From positions 7,740-71,739 of the forward strand of contig CADEDA010000014.1 of NCBI GenBank assembly GCA_902825965.1: a DNA stretch of 64,000 nucleotides. The letters run 5' to 3'. This DNA comes from an uncultured Gemmatimonadota bacterium (GTDB lineage Bacteria; Gemmatimonadota; Gemmatimonadetes; Gemmatimonadales; Gemmatimonadaceae). The notes below the pieces were generated by a model, which was given only the letters and a program-made list of their open reading frames with translations, was not told the DNA's origin and ran no database searches. Each line of letters starts with the position of its first letter. Position 1 is the stretch's first letter. Positions 46,082-56,421 of the stretch are shown in pieces. The translations under genes were made by a program, and so were the position numbers.

Positions 46082-46082
<1 letters not shown>
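45252..46082 (-). CDS. kdsA: Kdo-8-phosphate synthase
   Basis: 276 aa. Condenses phosphoenolpyruvate and arabinose-5-P. [70 protein letters not shown] and [24 protein letters not shown] are the family signatures. Start ATG overlaps the pyrG stop; the stop overlaps kdsC. QRPGQGQGGSSGGAREFIPPLA is the loop around the active site. Confidence 0.96.
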
Positions 46083-48513
<2,431 letters not shown>

Positions 48514-48809
48514 GGTTCAGCTCACCGGAGAGGGGGTCGCGGACGCAAAATCCACGCCAGACGAATCTATAGAGCGGTCCCGCAGGAACAAGAGGGTTGC
48601 GCGAGGCCGTGGCGTGTGGCGCCGAGACGGTCGCCTATGCTGCGCTGCGATCAGAAGTTGCACATCGTCGCGTGGCGCGACAGCTCACTGGAGCATGGGT
48701 GTCCCGTCGGCTGAATTCCCTGCGAAAATCGGCTCAAGTCGATGCGCGCGGGTCCGAGACTCCAGACAAGTCCGCGTTCCGCCCCTTTCGCTCATCTCAG
48801 GAGTCTCCC
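48514..48809. other. Divergent intergenic region between kdsB and the TonB-C gene
   Basis: 296 bp without a convincing gene. For the - strand, TATAGA (48566-48571 on the complement) is a plausible -10 for the kdsB operon, but the -35 is weak. For the + strand, AGGAG at 48799-48803 is a good ribosome-binding site for the ATG at 48810. A longer + frame from 48597 exists but would place the signal peptide internally, so it is not taken. Confidence 0.5.
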
Positions 48810-49205
48810 ATGTCCCGATCCCTGATCGGTACGCTTCGCTTGCTCGCCCTCGTCGCCTACCTCGGCGCGCCGTCCCTCGCGGCCGCGCAGGAGGAGCAGA
48901 TCTACAATCCGTCCGAACTCGACTCGCCGCCGCGGCTCTCCTCGCAGGAGATGACGGCGCGGCTGCTCGCCCGCTCGTATCCGGCCGACCTCCAGAAGGC
49001 CGGTGTGTCCGGCATCGTGCAGGTGGAGTTCGTCGTCGACAAGACCGGCAAGGTCGACCCGAAGTCGATCAAGGTCGTGAGCTCGTCGGTGCCGCAGCTC
49101 TCCGAGGCCGCGAAGAAGGCCGTCGCGGAGATCAAGTTCAAGCCTGGTCAGGTCAAGGGGCAGCCGGTGGCGTCCGTCGTGCTGCTGCCGATCGTCTACA
49201 AGTAA
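48810..49205 (+). CDS. Exported TonB C-terminal-domain protein
   Basis: 131 aa, on the minority strand. Signal peptide ~1-26 (LIGTLRLLALVAYLGAPSLAAAQ), then a TonB_C domain: PADLQKAGVSGIVQVEFVVDKTGKVDPKSIKVVSSSVPQLSEAAKKAVAEIKFKPGQVKGQPVAS. Classical TonB has a membrane anchor and a Pro-rich spacer; both are missing, so this is a free periplasmic or secreted domain rather than an energy transducer. AGGAG precedes the ATG by six bases. Tail-to-tail with pabA, overlapping by 10 bp. Role unknown. Confidence 0.8.
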   Translation: MSRSLIGTLRLLALVAYLGAPSLAAAQEEQIYNPSELDSPPRLSSQEMTARLLARSYPADLQKAGVSGIVQVEFVVDKTGKVDPKSIKVVSSSVPQLSEAAKKAVAEIKFKPGQVKGQPVASVVLLPIVYK

Positions 49206-49807
49206 GCCGCCGTCGCTCCCGCCGACGGCCCGAGGGCAAGCGCCAGGAAGTTCTCCAACAGGCGCTTGCCCTCGCGCGTTCCGATCGACTCCGGATGGAA
49301 CTGCACGCCGTGCACCGGATGCCGGCGGTGCACGAGCGCATGGATCTCCGTGGGATCGTCCGTCGCGGTGGCGGTGATCCGGAGGTCGGCTGGCAGGCTC
49401 TGGTGCTCCACCACGAGCGAGTGATAGCGCATCACCTCCAGCGGGTTCGACAGGCCCGCGAACACCCCGGACCCGTCGTGCTGCACGAGTGAGGTCTTCC
49501 CGTGCATCACGCCGCGCGGCGCCCGGATCACGCGCCCGCCGTACGCCTCACCGATGGCCTGGTGGCCGAGACAGACCCCGAGCATGGGGATCGTCGCGCC
49601 GAAGCGCTGGATGACGGGGATGGTGATGCCCGCTTCGCGCGGCGTGCAGGGCCCCGGGCCGAGCACGATCGCGCGGGGGGCACGCCCGGCAATCTCATCG
49701 AGCGTGATCGCATCGTTCCGCACGACCTGCGGGTCCGCCCCCAACTCGCCGAGGTAGTGCACCAGGTTGAACGTGAACGAGTCGTAGTTGTCGATGACGA
49801 GGAGCAT
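49196..49807 (-). CDS. pabA: Anthranilate/aminodeoxychorismate synthase glutamine amidotransferase
   Basis: 203 aa class I glutaminase that supplies ammonia to the TrpE or PabB subunit. MLLVIDNYDSFTFNLVHYLGELGA, IVLGPGPCTPREAG, PMLGVCLGHQAIGEAYGG with the catalytic Cys, and HGVQFHPESIGT with His/Glu are all present. Without trpE or pabB beside it, tryptophan and folate roles cannot be told apart; such subunits often serve both. Stands between the convergent TonB-C gene and xerD. Confidence 0.93.
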   Translation of the reverse strand: MLLVIDNYDSFTFNLVHYLGELGADPQVVRNDAITLDEIAGRAPRAIVLGPGPCTPREAGITIPVIQRFGATIPMLGVCLGHQAIGEAYGGRVIRAPRGVMHGKTSLVQHDGSGVFAGLSNPLEVMRYHSLVVEHQSLPADLRITATATDDPTEIHALVHRRHPVHGVQFHPESIGTREGKRLLENFLALALGPSAGATAAYL

Positions 49808-49887
49808 GCGGCGGCGGTCGGTGCGTCGGGGTTGATCGGACTTCCCGAACGATAGCGCCTGCGCGCGGGCGTGGGAGCGGCGTCCGC

Positions 49888-50802
49888 TCAGCCGCGCGGG
49901 TGGAACTGGCGATGCACCTGGCGCAGGTGTTCGCGATCCACGTGGGTGTAGATCTGGGTGGTGGAGATGTCGGCGTGCCCCAGCATCTCCTGGACCGCGC
50001 GCAGGTCGGCGCCGCCCTCGAGCAGGTGCGTGGCGAACGAGTGCCGCAGCGTGTGGGGCGTGACCGCCTTGGTGAGGCCGGACGCCTCCACGTACTTGCG
50101 CAGGATCTTCCAGGCTCCCATGCGCGTGAGCGGCGTGCCCCGTGCGTTCAGGAACAGGTGCCCGGCCCCGGCTCCCTTCTCCAGTACCGGTCGCAGTTCA
50201 CGCAGGTACACGGCGAGCGCCCCGGCAGCCTTCCGCCCGATCGGTACGAGCCGCTCCTTGCCGCCCTTGCCGAAGACCCGCACCACCATGTCCTCGAGCA
50301 GGACGTCTTTGGTGCCGATGCCGAGCCACTCGCTCACGCGGAGGCCGGCCGCATACGCGAGCTCGAGCATCGCGCGGTCGCGGAAGGCCAGTGGTTCGTC
50401 CAAGGTCACCGCGCCGATCAGGCGATCCACCTCGTCCGCGGTGAGCACGTCGGGCAGCACGCGCCATCGCTTGGGGGTCTCCAGGCGCTCGCTGGGGTCC
50501 TTGCTCACGATCCCCTCGGCCAGCAGGAACCGGTACCAGGTGCGCAGAGCCGATATCCCGCGCCGGATGGAGCTCGGTGCGAGGCCCAGGTCCTTGAGGT
50601 GGTAGACGAACTCGCGCAGGTGCGCCGCCGTCAGGCCCTCCGGACCGCTGACCCCCTTGACCGTCGCCCAGGTCGCGAGCCGGGCCAGGTCGCGGCCGTA
50701 GGCTTCGTTGGTACGGAGGCTCGCGCCCTGCTCCAGCGAGAGGAACTCGTCGAAGCGTTCGAGCTGGAACGCGCGGGCGACGGCATCGGCGGGCGTGGAC
50801 AC
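49888..50802 (-). CDS. xerD: XerD-type site-specific tyrosine recombinase
   Basis: 304 aa. Resolves chromosome dimers by strand exchange at dif together with XerC, activated by FtsK. N-terminal SAM-like core-binding domain (FDEFLSLEQGASLRTNEAYGRDLARLATWA). Catalytic domain: Arg in AAGLRVSEWLGI, Lys in VRVFGKGGKERLVPIG, HTLRHSFATHLLEGGADLRAVQEMLGHADISTTQIYTHV with HXXR, the second His and the nucleophile Tyr, then REHLRQVHRQFHPRG, a typical XerD-like tail. The probable target is the dif-like site at 27852-27879. XerC is not in the window. Confidence 0.92.
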   Translation of the reverse strand: MSTPADAVARAFQLERFDEFLSLEQGASLRTNEAYGRDLARLATWATVKGVSGPEGLTAAHLREFVYHLKDLGLAPSSIRRGISALRTWYRFLLAEGIVSKDPSERLETPKRWRVLPDVLTADEVDRLIGAVTLDEPLAFRDRAMLELAYAAGLRVSEWLGIGTKDVLLEDMVVRVFGKGGKERLVPIGRKAAGALAVYLRELRPVLEKGAGAGHLFLNARGTPLTRMGAWKILRKYVEASGLTKAVTPHTLRHSFATHLLEGGADLRAVQEMLGHADISTTQIYTHVDREHLRQVHRQFHPRG

Positions 50803-50808
50803 GCCGGA

Positions 50809-50814
50809 AAGCTA
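50809..50814 (-). promoter_or_regulatory. Possible -10 element giving a leaderless xerD transcript
   Basis: TAGCTT on the - strand overlaps the stop codon of the DedA gene. A start site seven bases downstream would coincide with the xerD GTG at 50802. The same ten bases, GCTAGCTTTC, occur upstream of the TPR gene at 26944-26953. The -35 is poor, so this is tentative. Confidence 0.25.
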
Positions 50815-51474
50815 GCGTCGATCGGTGTCGGACTCGGCGGCCACCGTGGCGCGGCGCTTCCGCCAGAGGCGCCAGCCCACCAGCACCAGCACGCCGGCGA
50901 CCGCCACGGCACCCAAGCCGACGTCGCGCGCGACGACCTCGATCGAGCGGCGCACGGACGCCCAGTCCTCGCCCACGCGGAACGCCAACCAGGCGATGGT
51001 CCCGTACCAGATGCCCGAGGCGACGGTGAAGATGAGCGTCACTTCCCAGAACGGCACGCGGAGCGCACCCGCCGCAGCCGGCACGACGGCACGCAGGCCG
51101 GGCACGAAGCGGCTCACGAAGAGGGCCACCCAGCCGTACTGCTGGTACGCGTCCTCGATCCGATGTTCGGCCTTCTCCAACTGCGACTCGGCGCGCAGCA
51201 GGCCGAAGCGGCCGAGTTGGTGGGTCATCCAGTCGGCCCCGAAGCGGCGCCCCAGCCACCACATGATGAGCGAGCCGCCGATGCTCCCGGCCGTGACCAT
51301 CACGATGGTCGGGAACAACTGGCCCCCCGCGCGCGCCGCGAGGAACGCGAGCAGTGCGGCGGCGACGTCGCCCGGCATGATGGGCAGCACGCCCTCGACG
51401 AGTGACGCGAGGAAGATCAGCCCGTAGAGTGCCCCGAGCGGGACACCCGAGAGCCAGCCCATGAAGCCCTCCAC
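50812..51474 (-). CDS. DedA-family membrane protein
   Basis: 220 aa. SNARE-associated Golgi/DedA family; several members act as undecaprenyl-phosphate or phospholipid flippases. PLGALYGLIFLASLVEGVLPIMPGDVAAALLAFLAAR and VALFVSRFVPGLRAVVPAAAGALRVPFWEVTLIFTVASGIWYGTIAWLAFRVG are the conserved re-entrant/helix motifs, including the FXRXXPGXR signature. A last helix (VGLGAVAVAGVLVLVGWRLW) precedes a basic tail. It lies between ispF and xerD in a - strand run. Confidence 0.88.
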   Translation of the reverse strand: MEGFMGWLSGVPLGALYGLIFLASLVEGVLPIMPGDVAAALLAFLAARAGGQLFPTIVMVTAGSIGGSLIMWWLGRRFGADWMTHQLGRFGLLRAESQLEKAEHRIEDAYQQYGWVALFVSRFVPGLRAVVPAAAGALRVPFWEVTLIFTVASGIWYGTIAWLAFRVGEDWASVRRSIEVVARDVGLGAVAVAGVLVLVGWRLWRKRRATVAAESDTDRR

Positions 51475-51475
51475 G

Positions 51476-51970
51476 CTACCGTCCTGGCGTGCGCGTGAGC
51501 ATCGCGACCGCGATGACGGCGATGCCTTCGCCGCGGCCGATCCACCCCATGCCTTCGTTGGTCTTGCCCTTCACCATGACGTCCTCGGCATCGATGCCGA
51601 GGGCCATCGCGAGGCGTTCACGGATGGCCGGCCGGTGCGGACCGATCTTGGGCGTCTCTGCGATCACCGTGAGGTCCGCCTGCGCCGGCGCCCAGCCGGC
51701 GGCACGGACGCGGGCGACGGCCAGGCGCAGCATCTCGATGCTGTCGCGCTCGGCGTTCTCCGCCTTGGTGTCCGGGAACATCTCGCCGATGTCGCCGAGT
51801 CCGGCGCCGCCGAGCACTGCGTCGGTGAGCGCATGGCAGACGGCGTCGGCATCGCTGTGCCCCGTGCAGCGCACTGCAGCGGGGATCATGACGCCGCCCA
51901 GCAGGACGCCGTGTCCCTCGGCGAAGCGATGGGAGTCATACCCGATGCCGACCCGCATGGTGAGGCTCAC
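51476..51970 (-). CDS. ispF: 2-C-methyl-D-erythritol 2,4-cyclodiphosphate synthase
   Basis: 164 aa. Isoprenoid MEP pathway. MRVGIGYDSHRFAEG carries the metal-binding Asp and His, VMIPAAVRCTGHSDADAVCHALTDAVLGGAGLGDIGEMFPDT is the signature, and TNEGMGWIGRGEGIAVIAVAMLTR ends the fold. GTG 51970 is chosen because GAGGCG stands six bases before it; the ATG four codons later (51958) is the alternative. It provides isoprenyl units useful for the menaquinone side chain, and menaquinone genes are next to it. Confidence 0.95.
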   Translation of the reverse strand: MSLTMRVGIGYDSHRFAEGHGVLLGGVMIPAAVRCTGHSDADAVCHALTDAVLGGAGLGDIGEMFPDTKAENAERDSIEMLRLAVARVRAAGWAPAQADLTVIAETPKIGPHRPAIRERLAMALGIDAEDVMVKGKTNEGMGWIGRGEGIAVIAVAMLTRTPGR

Positions 51971-51980
51971 GACGGACGCC

Positions 51981-53027
51981 TCACGCAGCGACGGTCGAGG
52001 GCGACTCGTCGAGCAGGCGGTAGTCCTGGCGGCGCTTGCGCGGCGTGAAGCCCGCCTCGCGGATGAGCTGCTCCATCTCGTCGATGCTCGTCCGGTGCGT
52101 GGTGTTGGCGGCCGAGACGACGTTCTCCTCGAGCATCAGCGACCCGAAGTCGTTGCAGCCGTAGTGCAGCGCGGTCTGGCCGACCTTCATCCCCATCGTG
52201 ACCCAACTCGCCTGGATGTTGGGGATGTTGTCGAGCACGGTGCGCGCGAAGGCCGTCGTGCGGAGGTACTCCACCGCGTCGGTCTTCTGCATGTGGCTCA
52301 TGGTCGGCGTGTTCTCGGGCTGGAGCGGCCAGCAGATGAACGCCGTGAATCCCTTGGTCCGGTCCTGCAGCGCCTTGAGCCGCAACAGGTGTTCCACCCG
52401 CTCGGCCTTGGTCTCCCCGATGCCGTACATCATGGTGCACGAGGTCTTGAGGCCCTCGGTGTGGGCGATCTCCATGACCTCGAGCCAGCGGTCCGCACCG
52501 GCCTTCTTCTTCGCCACGTTGTCCCGCACGCGCTGCACGAGGATCTCGCCCCCGCCGCCGGGGATGGAGTCGAGCCCGGCCTTCACCAGTTCCTGGATCA
52601 CGGTGCGCGCGTCCATCCGGTACAGCGTGCTCCAGAAGTCCACCTCGCTGGGCGAGAACCCGTGGACGTGGATCGGATGGTTGCGCTTGATGTAGCGCAG
52701 CAACTCGAGGTACCACTCGAACGGGATGTACGGGTTGTGCCCACCCTGGATGAGGATCTGCACCCCGCCCAGCGCCTTCACCTCGTCGATCTTGGCACCG
52801 ATCTGCTCGTAGCTGAGCGTCCAGCCTTCGCCGTCCTTGGGGCGGCGGTAGAAGGCGCAGAAGCCACAGTCGGCCACGCAGACATTGGTGTAGTTGATGT
52901 TGCGGTCGACGATGTACGTGACGATCGGCTCAGGGTGCAGCCGACGCCGCACCGCATCCGCCTCGGCTCCCAGTTCGAGCAGCGGCGCGGCGGTGTAGTG
53001 GCGAAGGAGGTCGGATTCGAGGGACAC
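51981..53027 (-). CDS. mqnC: Dehypoxanthine futalosine cyclase MqnC
   Basis: 348 aa radical SAM enzyme of the futalosine menaquinone pathway, cyclising dehypoxanthine futalosine. Canonical CX3CX2C in TNVCVADCGFCAFYR, then GVQILIQGGHNPYIPFEWYLELLRYIK, HVHGFSPSEV and AGLDSIPGGGGEI. Start GTG 53027 begins SLESDLLRHY but has no ribosome-binding site; a TTG at 53072 has GGGAGGGG eight bases upstream, just before it, and would add 15 residues through the local tandem repeat. The start is therefore uncertain; the enzyme call is not. Confidence 0.93.
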   Translation of the reverse strand: MSLESDLLRHYTAAPLLELGAEADAVRRRLHPEPIVTYIVDRNINYTNVCVADCGFCAFYRRPKDGEGWTLSYEQIGAKIDEVKALGGVQILIQGGHNPYIPFEWYLELLRYIKRNHPIHVHGFSPSEVDFWSTLYRMDARTVIQELVKAGLDSIPGGGGEILVQRVRDNVAKKKAGADRWLEVMEIAHTEGLKTSCTMMYGIGETKAERVEHLLRLKALQDRTKGFTAFICWPLQPENTPTMSHMQKTDAVEYLRTTAFARTVLDNIPNIQASWVTMGMKVGQTALHYGCNDFGSLMLEENVVSAANTTHRTSIDEMEQLIREAGFTPRKRRQDYRLLDESPSTVAA

Positions 53028-53036
53028 GGTAACGGC

Positions 53037-53064
53037 AGGTGGGAGGTGTGAGGTGGGAGGTGAG
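53037..53064. repeat. Two-copy 14-bp tandem repeat between mqnA and mqnC
   Basis: AGGTGGGAGGTGTG (53037-53050) is followed directly by AGGTGGGAGGTGAG (53051-53064), differing at one base, in the 49-bp gap before mqnC. On the transcribed strand it is pyrimidine-rich. If mqnC starts at TTG 53072, the repeat would be coding. Confidence 0.7.
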
Positions 53065-53076
53065 AGGAACAACCAC

Positions 53077-53937
53077 TCATCCCCTCCCGCCAACCGCAGG
53101 GAGGAACGCAAGCTTGCCGCGCGGGACGCGACCGGCGAGCTCGAGACGGCGGAAGAACTCGGTGAGGCCCTCGAGCTCGGCCAGCCCGAGGCGCCAATCC
53201 AACCCGTCGAAGTAATGCCGGCACGCGGCGACCGGCACCCCGGTGGAACGCGCGGCCTGCGCGGAGAGTTCGCCGAGGTGCTGCAGCCCCCAGTCACGGG
53301 ACGCGATGAGGGAGGCGTGTACGCCGAGTGCCTCGCCCACCGCCGTGCTGCGTTGCGCGACCCATACGGCGAAGACGAACGGGAGGCCGGTCCACTCCTT
53401 CCAGGTCTCCCCGAGGTCGTAGACGTACGGGTAGTCGGCGCCGTGTGCGATGCTGAGCGGATGGCTGGCGCTCTGGAGCATGAGTGCCGCGTCCCCGATC
53501 ACGAGGCGGGCGGCCACGTCGGTCTCTCCTTCGCGGGCGAGCGCGTCGGCCTCGGCATCGCCGGGCACGAACTCCGGCCGGGCGTGCCAGACGTGTTCGA
53601 AGAGCAGTTCGAGCAGGTGCACGCTGGTCATCGACGACCGGGACACGAGCACGCGCTTTCCACCCAGGGATTCGGCCGGCTCGTGCGAGAACAGCATCAC
53701 GCTGCGCACGGGTCCGTTGCAGGAGATCGCGAGATCCGGCAACAGCAGGTAGCGCTCGCTGTCGCGCGCGTACTCCACGGCGGAGACCACGGACACGTCG
53801 AGTGTGCCTTGCGCCATCATGCGATTGAGCGCCGTGGGCACGCCGTCCACCAGCGTCGCCCGCAGCGGCACGATCCCGCGGTCGACCGCCCCGTAGACCG
53901 GGAAGCAGTTGATGTACGGGATGCGGCCGAGGCGCAC
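53077..53937 (-). CDS. mqnA: Chorismate dehydratase MqnA
   Basis: 286 aa. First committed step of the futalosine pathway: dehydrates chorismate to 3-enolpyruvyl-benzoate. Two-lobed periplasmic-binding-protein-like fold: RLGRIPYINCFPVYGAVDRG, VDGVPTALNRMMAQGTLDVSVVSAVEYARD, LVSRSSMTSVHLLELLF, VIGDAALM and YVYDLGETWKEWTGLPFVFAVW. Start GTG 53937 gives the normal N-terminus 8 bp after the mqnE stop; a longer frame to ATG 54003 overlaps mqnE. Confidence 0.92.
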   Translation of the reverse strand: MRLGRIPYINCFPVYGAVDRGIVPLRATLVDGVPTALNRMMAQGTLDVSVVSAVEYARDSERYLLLPDLAISCNGPVRSVMLFSHEPAESLGGKRVLVSRSSMTSVHLLELLFEHVWHARPEFVPGDAEADALAREGETDVAARLVIGDAALMLQSASHPLSIAHGADYPYVYDLGETWKEWTGLPFVFAVWVAQRSTAVGEALGVHASLIASRDWGLQHLGELSAQAARSTGVPVAACRHYFDGLDWRLGLAELEGLTEFFRRLELAGRVPRGKLAFLPAVGGRG

Positions 53938-53944
53938 GAGAGGG

Positions 53945-55162
53945 CTACGCCCCGACGGTGGAGGGGAGCTCGCGGACGGCAGACGGAAGGGCTTCCCCAC
54001 CATCCGTTCCCTGCCCTCCAGCATCGAACGTGCGCAGCACGTTGTAGAAGCTGTCCCGCTCGGCCGGGATCTTGCCCGCCCCGCGGATGAGCCGGAGGAG
54101 GTCGTCGAGCGTCATCGACTGCTGCGTCGTCGCGCCCACCGCGTGGTAGATCTTCTCGCGCACCACGGTGCCTTCGAGGTCGTTGACGCCGTAGTGCAGC
54201 GCGATCTGCGAGAGGGACGGCGTGACCATGATCCAGTGCGACTTCACGTGCGCGAAGTTGTCGAGGAAGAGCCGGCCGACCGCGAGGTTCTTGAGGTCGT
54301 CCACGCCCGACGTCGCGATGCCCTGCCGCCCGAGCTTCTTGCCCAGCTCGTTGTCGTCGGGATGGTACGCGAGCGGGATGTACGCGAGGAACCCGCCGGT
54401 CTCGTCCTGCAGGTCGCGGAGCATCTGCAGGTGCTCCATCCGGTCGGCGAACGACTCCACGTGGCCGTAGAGCATGGTGCTGTTGGAGCGGATCCCGAGC
54501 TGGTGCGCCGTGCGGTGCACGCCGATGTAGTCCGCCGCCCCGAGCTTCTTGCGCGCGATCTCCTCTCGCACCGCGGCCGAGAAGGTCTCGGCACCGCCGC
54601 CGGGCATGGTGTCGAGGCCGGCCTCCCGGAGCGCGATGAGCACCTCCGCCCAGGGCTTCTTCTCGATCCGCGCGATGTGCGCGATCTCGACGGCCGTGAG
54701 CGCCTTGATGTGCACCTGCGGCAGCTCGGCCTTGAGCGCGCGGAACATCCTCGTGTAGTACTCGAGGCCGGCTTCCATATCGAGGCCCCCGACGATGTGG
54801 AACTCGCGGGTCATGCCGTTGTTGCCGGTCTTGGCCTCCGCCAGCACCTGCTCGAGCGTGTAGCGGTACGCCCCGGCTTCCTTGGGCAAGCGCGCGTAGC
54901 CGCAGAACACGCAGGTGGTGCGCAGCGTGCAGATGTTGGTCGGATTGATGTGCTGGTTGGACGCGAAGGTGACTCGGTCCCCGTGCCGCGCACGGTTCAC
55001 CGCGTCGGCGAGCACGCCCACGCCGGTGAGGTCCGGGGTCTCGAAGAGCGTCACGCCGTCCGCCTGCGTGAGCCGCGTGCCGGCGGCGACCTTCTCCGCG
55101 ATGGCGCGCACCGCGGGGTCGGCGATGCGCTCGAAGGGGATCGTCAGCGCGTTCGCCGTCAT
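53945..55162 (-). CDS. mqnE: Aminofutalosine synthase MqnE with an unusual cluster motif
   Basis: 405 aa radical SAM enzyme that joins 3-enolpyruvyl-benzoate with an adenosyl radical. HINPTNICTLRTTCVFCGYARLPKE holds the cluster cysteines with spacing CX5CX2C instead of the usual CX3CX2C. The rest is normal MqnE: FHIVGGLDMEAGLEYYTRMFRALK, AGLDTMPGGGAETFSAAVREEI, HRTAHQLGIRSNSTMLYGHVE, PLAYHPDDNELG. With mqnA and mqnC it forms the core of the pathway; mqnB and mqnD are not in the window. Confidence 0.92.
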   Translation of the reverse strand: MTANALTIPFERIADPAVRAIAEKVAAGTRLTQADGVTLFETPDLTGVGVLADAVNRARHGDRVTFASNQHINPTNICTLRTTCVFCGYARLPKEAGAYRYTLEQVLAEAKTGNNGMTREFHIVGGLDMEAGLEYYTRMFRALKAELPQVHIKALTAVEIAHIARIEKKPWAEVLIALREAGLDTMPGGGAETFSAAVREEIARKKLGAADYIGVHRTAHQLGIRSNSTMLYGHVESFADRMEHLQMLRDLQDETGGFLAYIPLAYHPDDNELGKKLGRQGIATSGVDDLKNLAVGRLFLDNFAHVKSHWIMVTPSLSQIALHYGVNDLEGTVVREKIYHAVGATTQQSMTLDDLLRLIRGAGKIPAERDSFYNVLRTFDAGGQGTDGGEALPSAVRELPSTVGA

Positions 55163-55166
55163 GGGA

Positions 55167-56420
55167 TCACCCCGTGACGCGGCGGAGCGCGATACTGACG
55201 TTGTGGCCGCCGAAGCCGGACGAGTTGGACAGGGCCGCGTGCACCTCGCGCTTCACCGGGACGTTCGCGGTGCAGTCGAGGTCGCACTCCGGGTCCGGAG
55301 TCGTGAGGTTGATCGTCGGCGGGATGATCCCGTGCCGGATCGCCATCGCCGTGAAGATGGCTTCCACCGCGCCCGCCGCCCCGAGCATGTGGCCGGTGGA
55401 GGACTTGGTGGAACTCACGTTGAGGCCGGTCGCGTGCGGTCCGAAGACCTTCTTGATGGCCCGGATCTCGTTGGGATCGTTCAGCGGCGTCGAGGTGCCG
55501 TGGGCGTTCACGTACTGCACGTCCGCCGGCGACAGCGCCGCATCCTCGAGGGCCCGGCGCATGGCGCGCTGCAGGCCTTCGTGGTCCTCGGGCTGCCCCG
55601 TCAGGTGGTACGCGTCGCCGGTCGCGCCGTAACCGACGATCTCGCAGTAGATCGTCGCGCCGCGCGCCTTGGCATGCTCGTACTCCTCGAGCACCACGGA
55701 GGCCGAGCCCTCGCCGAGCACGAAGCCGTCGCGGGTCTGGTCGAACGGCCGCGATGCGGTGGTGGGCGAATCGTTGCGCGTCGACAGCGCCTGCATGTTG
55801 CCGAAGCCGCCGATCGACATCGGCGACACCGCCGCCTCGGAGCCGCCGGCGATGATCACGTCGGCGTCGCCGTACGCGATCATGCGGAAGGCATCACCGA
55901 TCGCGTGCGCGCTGGTGGCGCAGGCCGACTGCGTGGCGTAGTTGGGGCCCTTCGCCTTGAAGCGCATGGACACCACACCCGCCGCGATGTCGCCGATGAA
56001 CATCGGCACGAAGAACGGCGAGATGCGGTTGGGGCCCGACGTGAAGTACGTGTGGCACTGCTCCTCGAACGTCGCGATCCCGCCGATGCCGGACCCGATG
56101 ATCACGCCGGTGCGCTCGGGGACGTACCCCGTGCCGTCGCCGAAGCCGGCATCCTGCATCGCCTGCACCGACGCCGCCATCGCGTACTGCGTGTACAGGT
56201 CCGCGCGCTTGGCCTCCTTGCGGTCCATGTACTGCGTGACGTCGAATCCCTTGACCTCGTGCGCGAACTTGACCTTGAAGGCCGAGGCATCGAACCGCGT
56301 GATCGGACCGCCCCCCGACTTGCCGTCGAGGAGGGCCTGCCACGACGTCGCCACGTCATTGCCCACCGACGTGACGCACCCCGCTCCCGTGATGACCACC
56401 CGGCGCTTCAAGGATCCCAT
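55167..56420 (-). CDS. fabF: 3-oxoacyl-ACP synthase II
   Basis: 417 aa elongating condensing enzyme of type II fatty-acid synthesis. RVVITGAGCVTSVGNDVATSW opens it; the active-site Cys is in YATQSACATSAHAIGDAFRMIAYG; the two His are in VQYVNAHGTSTPLNDPNEIRAI and SSTKSSTGHMLGAAGAVEAIF; SNSSGFGGHNVSIALRR ends it. It follows acpP by a single base gap, the usual acpP-fabF pair. Confidence 0.97.
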   Translation of the reverse strand: MGSLKRRVVITGAGCVTSVGNDVATSWQALLDGKSGGGPITRFDASAFKVKFAHEVKGFDVTQYMDRKEAKRADLYTQYAMAASVQAMQDAGFGDGTGYVPERTGVIIGSGIGGIATFEEQCHTYFTSGPNRISPFFVPMFIGDIAAGVVSMRFKAKGPNYATQSACATSAHAIGDAFRMIAYGDADVIIAGGSEAAVSPMSIGGFGNMQALSTRNDSPTTASRPFDQTRDGFVLGEGSASVVLEEYEHAKARGATIYCEIVGYGATGDAYHLTGQPEDHEGLQRAMRRALEDAALSPADVQYVNAHGTSTPLNDPNEIRAIKKVFGPHATGLNVSSTKSSTGHMLGAAGAVEAIFTAMAIRHGIIPPTINLTTPDPECDLDCTANVPVKREVHAALSNSSGFGGHNVSIALRRVTG

Positions 56421-56421
56421 C

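Noticed and set aside
48597-48809. Longer N-terminus for the TonB-C protein
   Set aside because: It would bury a good signal peptide and ribosome-binding site and adds an Arg-rich segment without homology.
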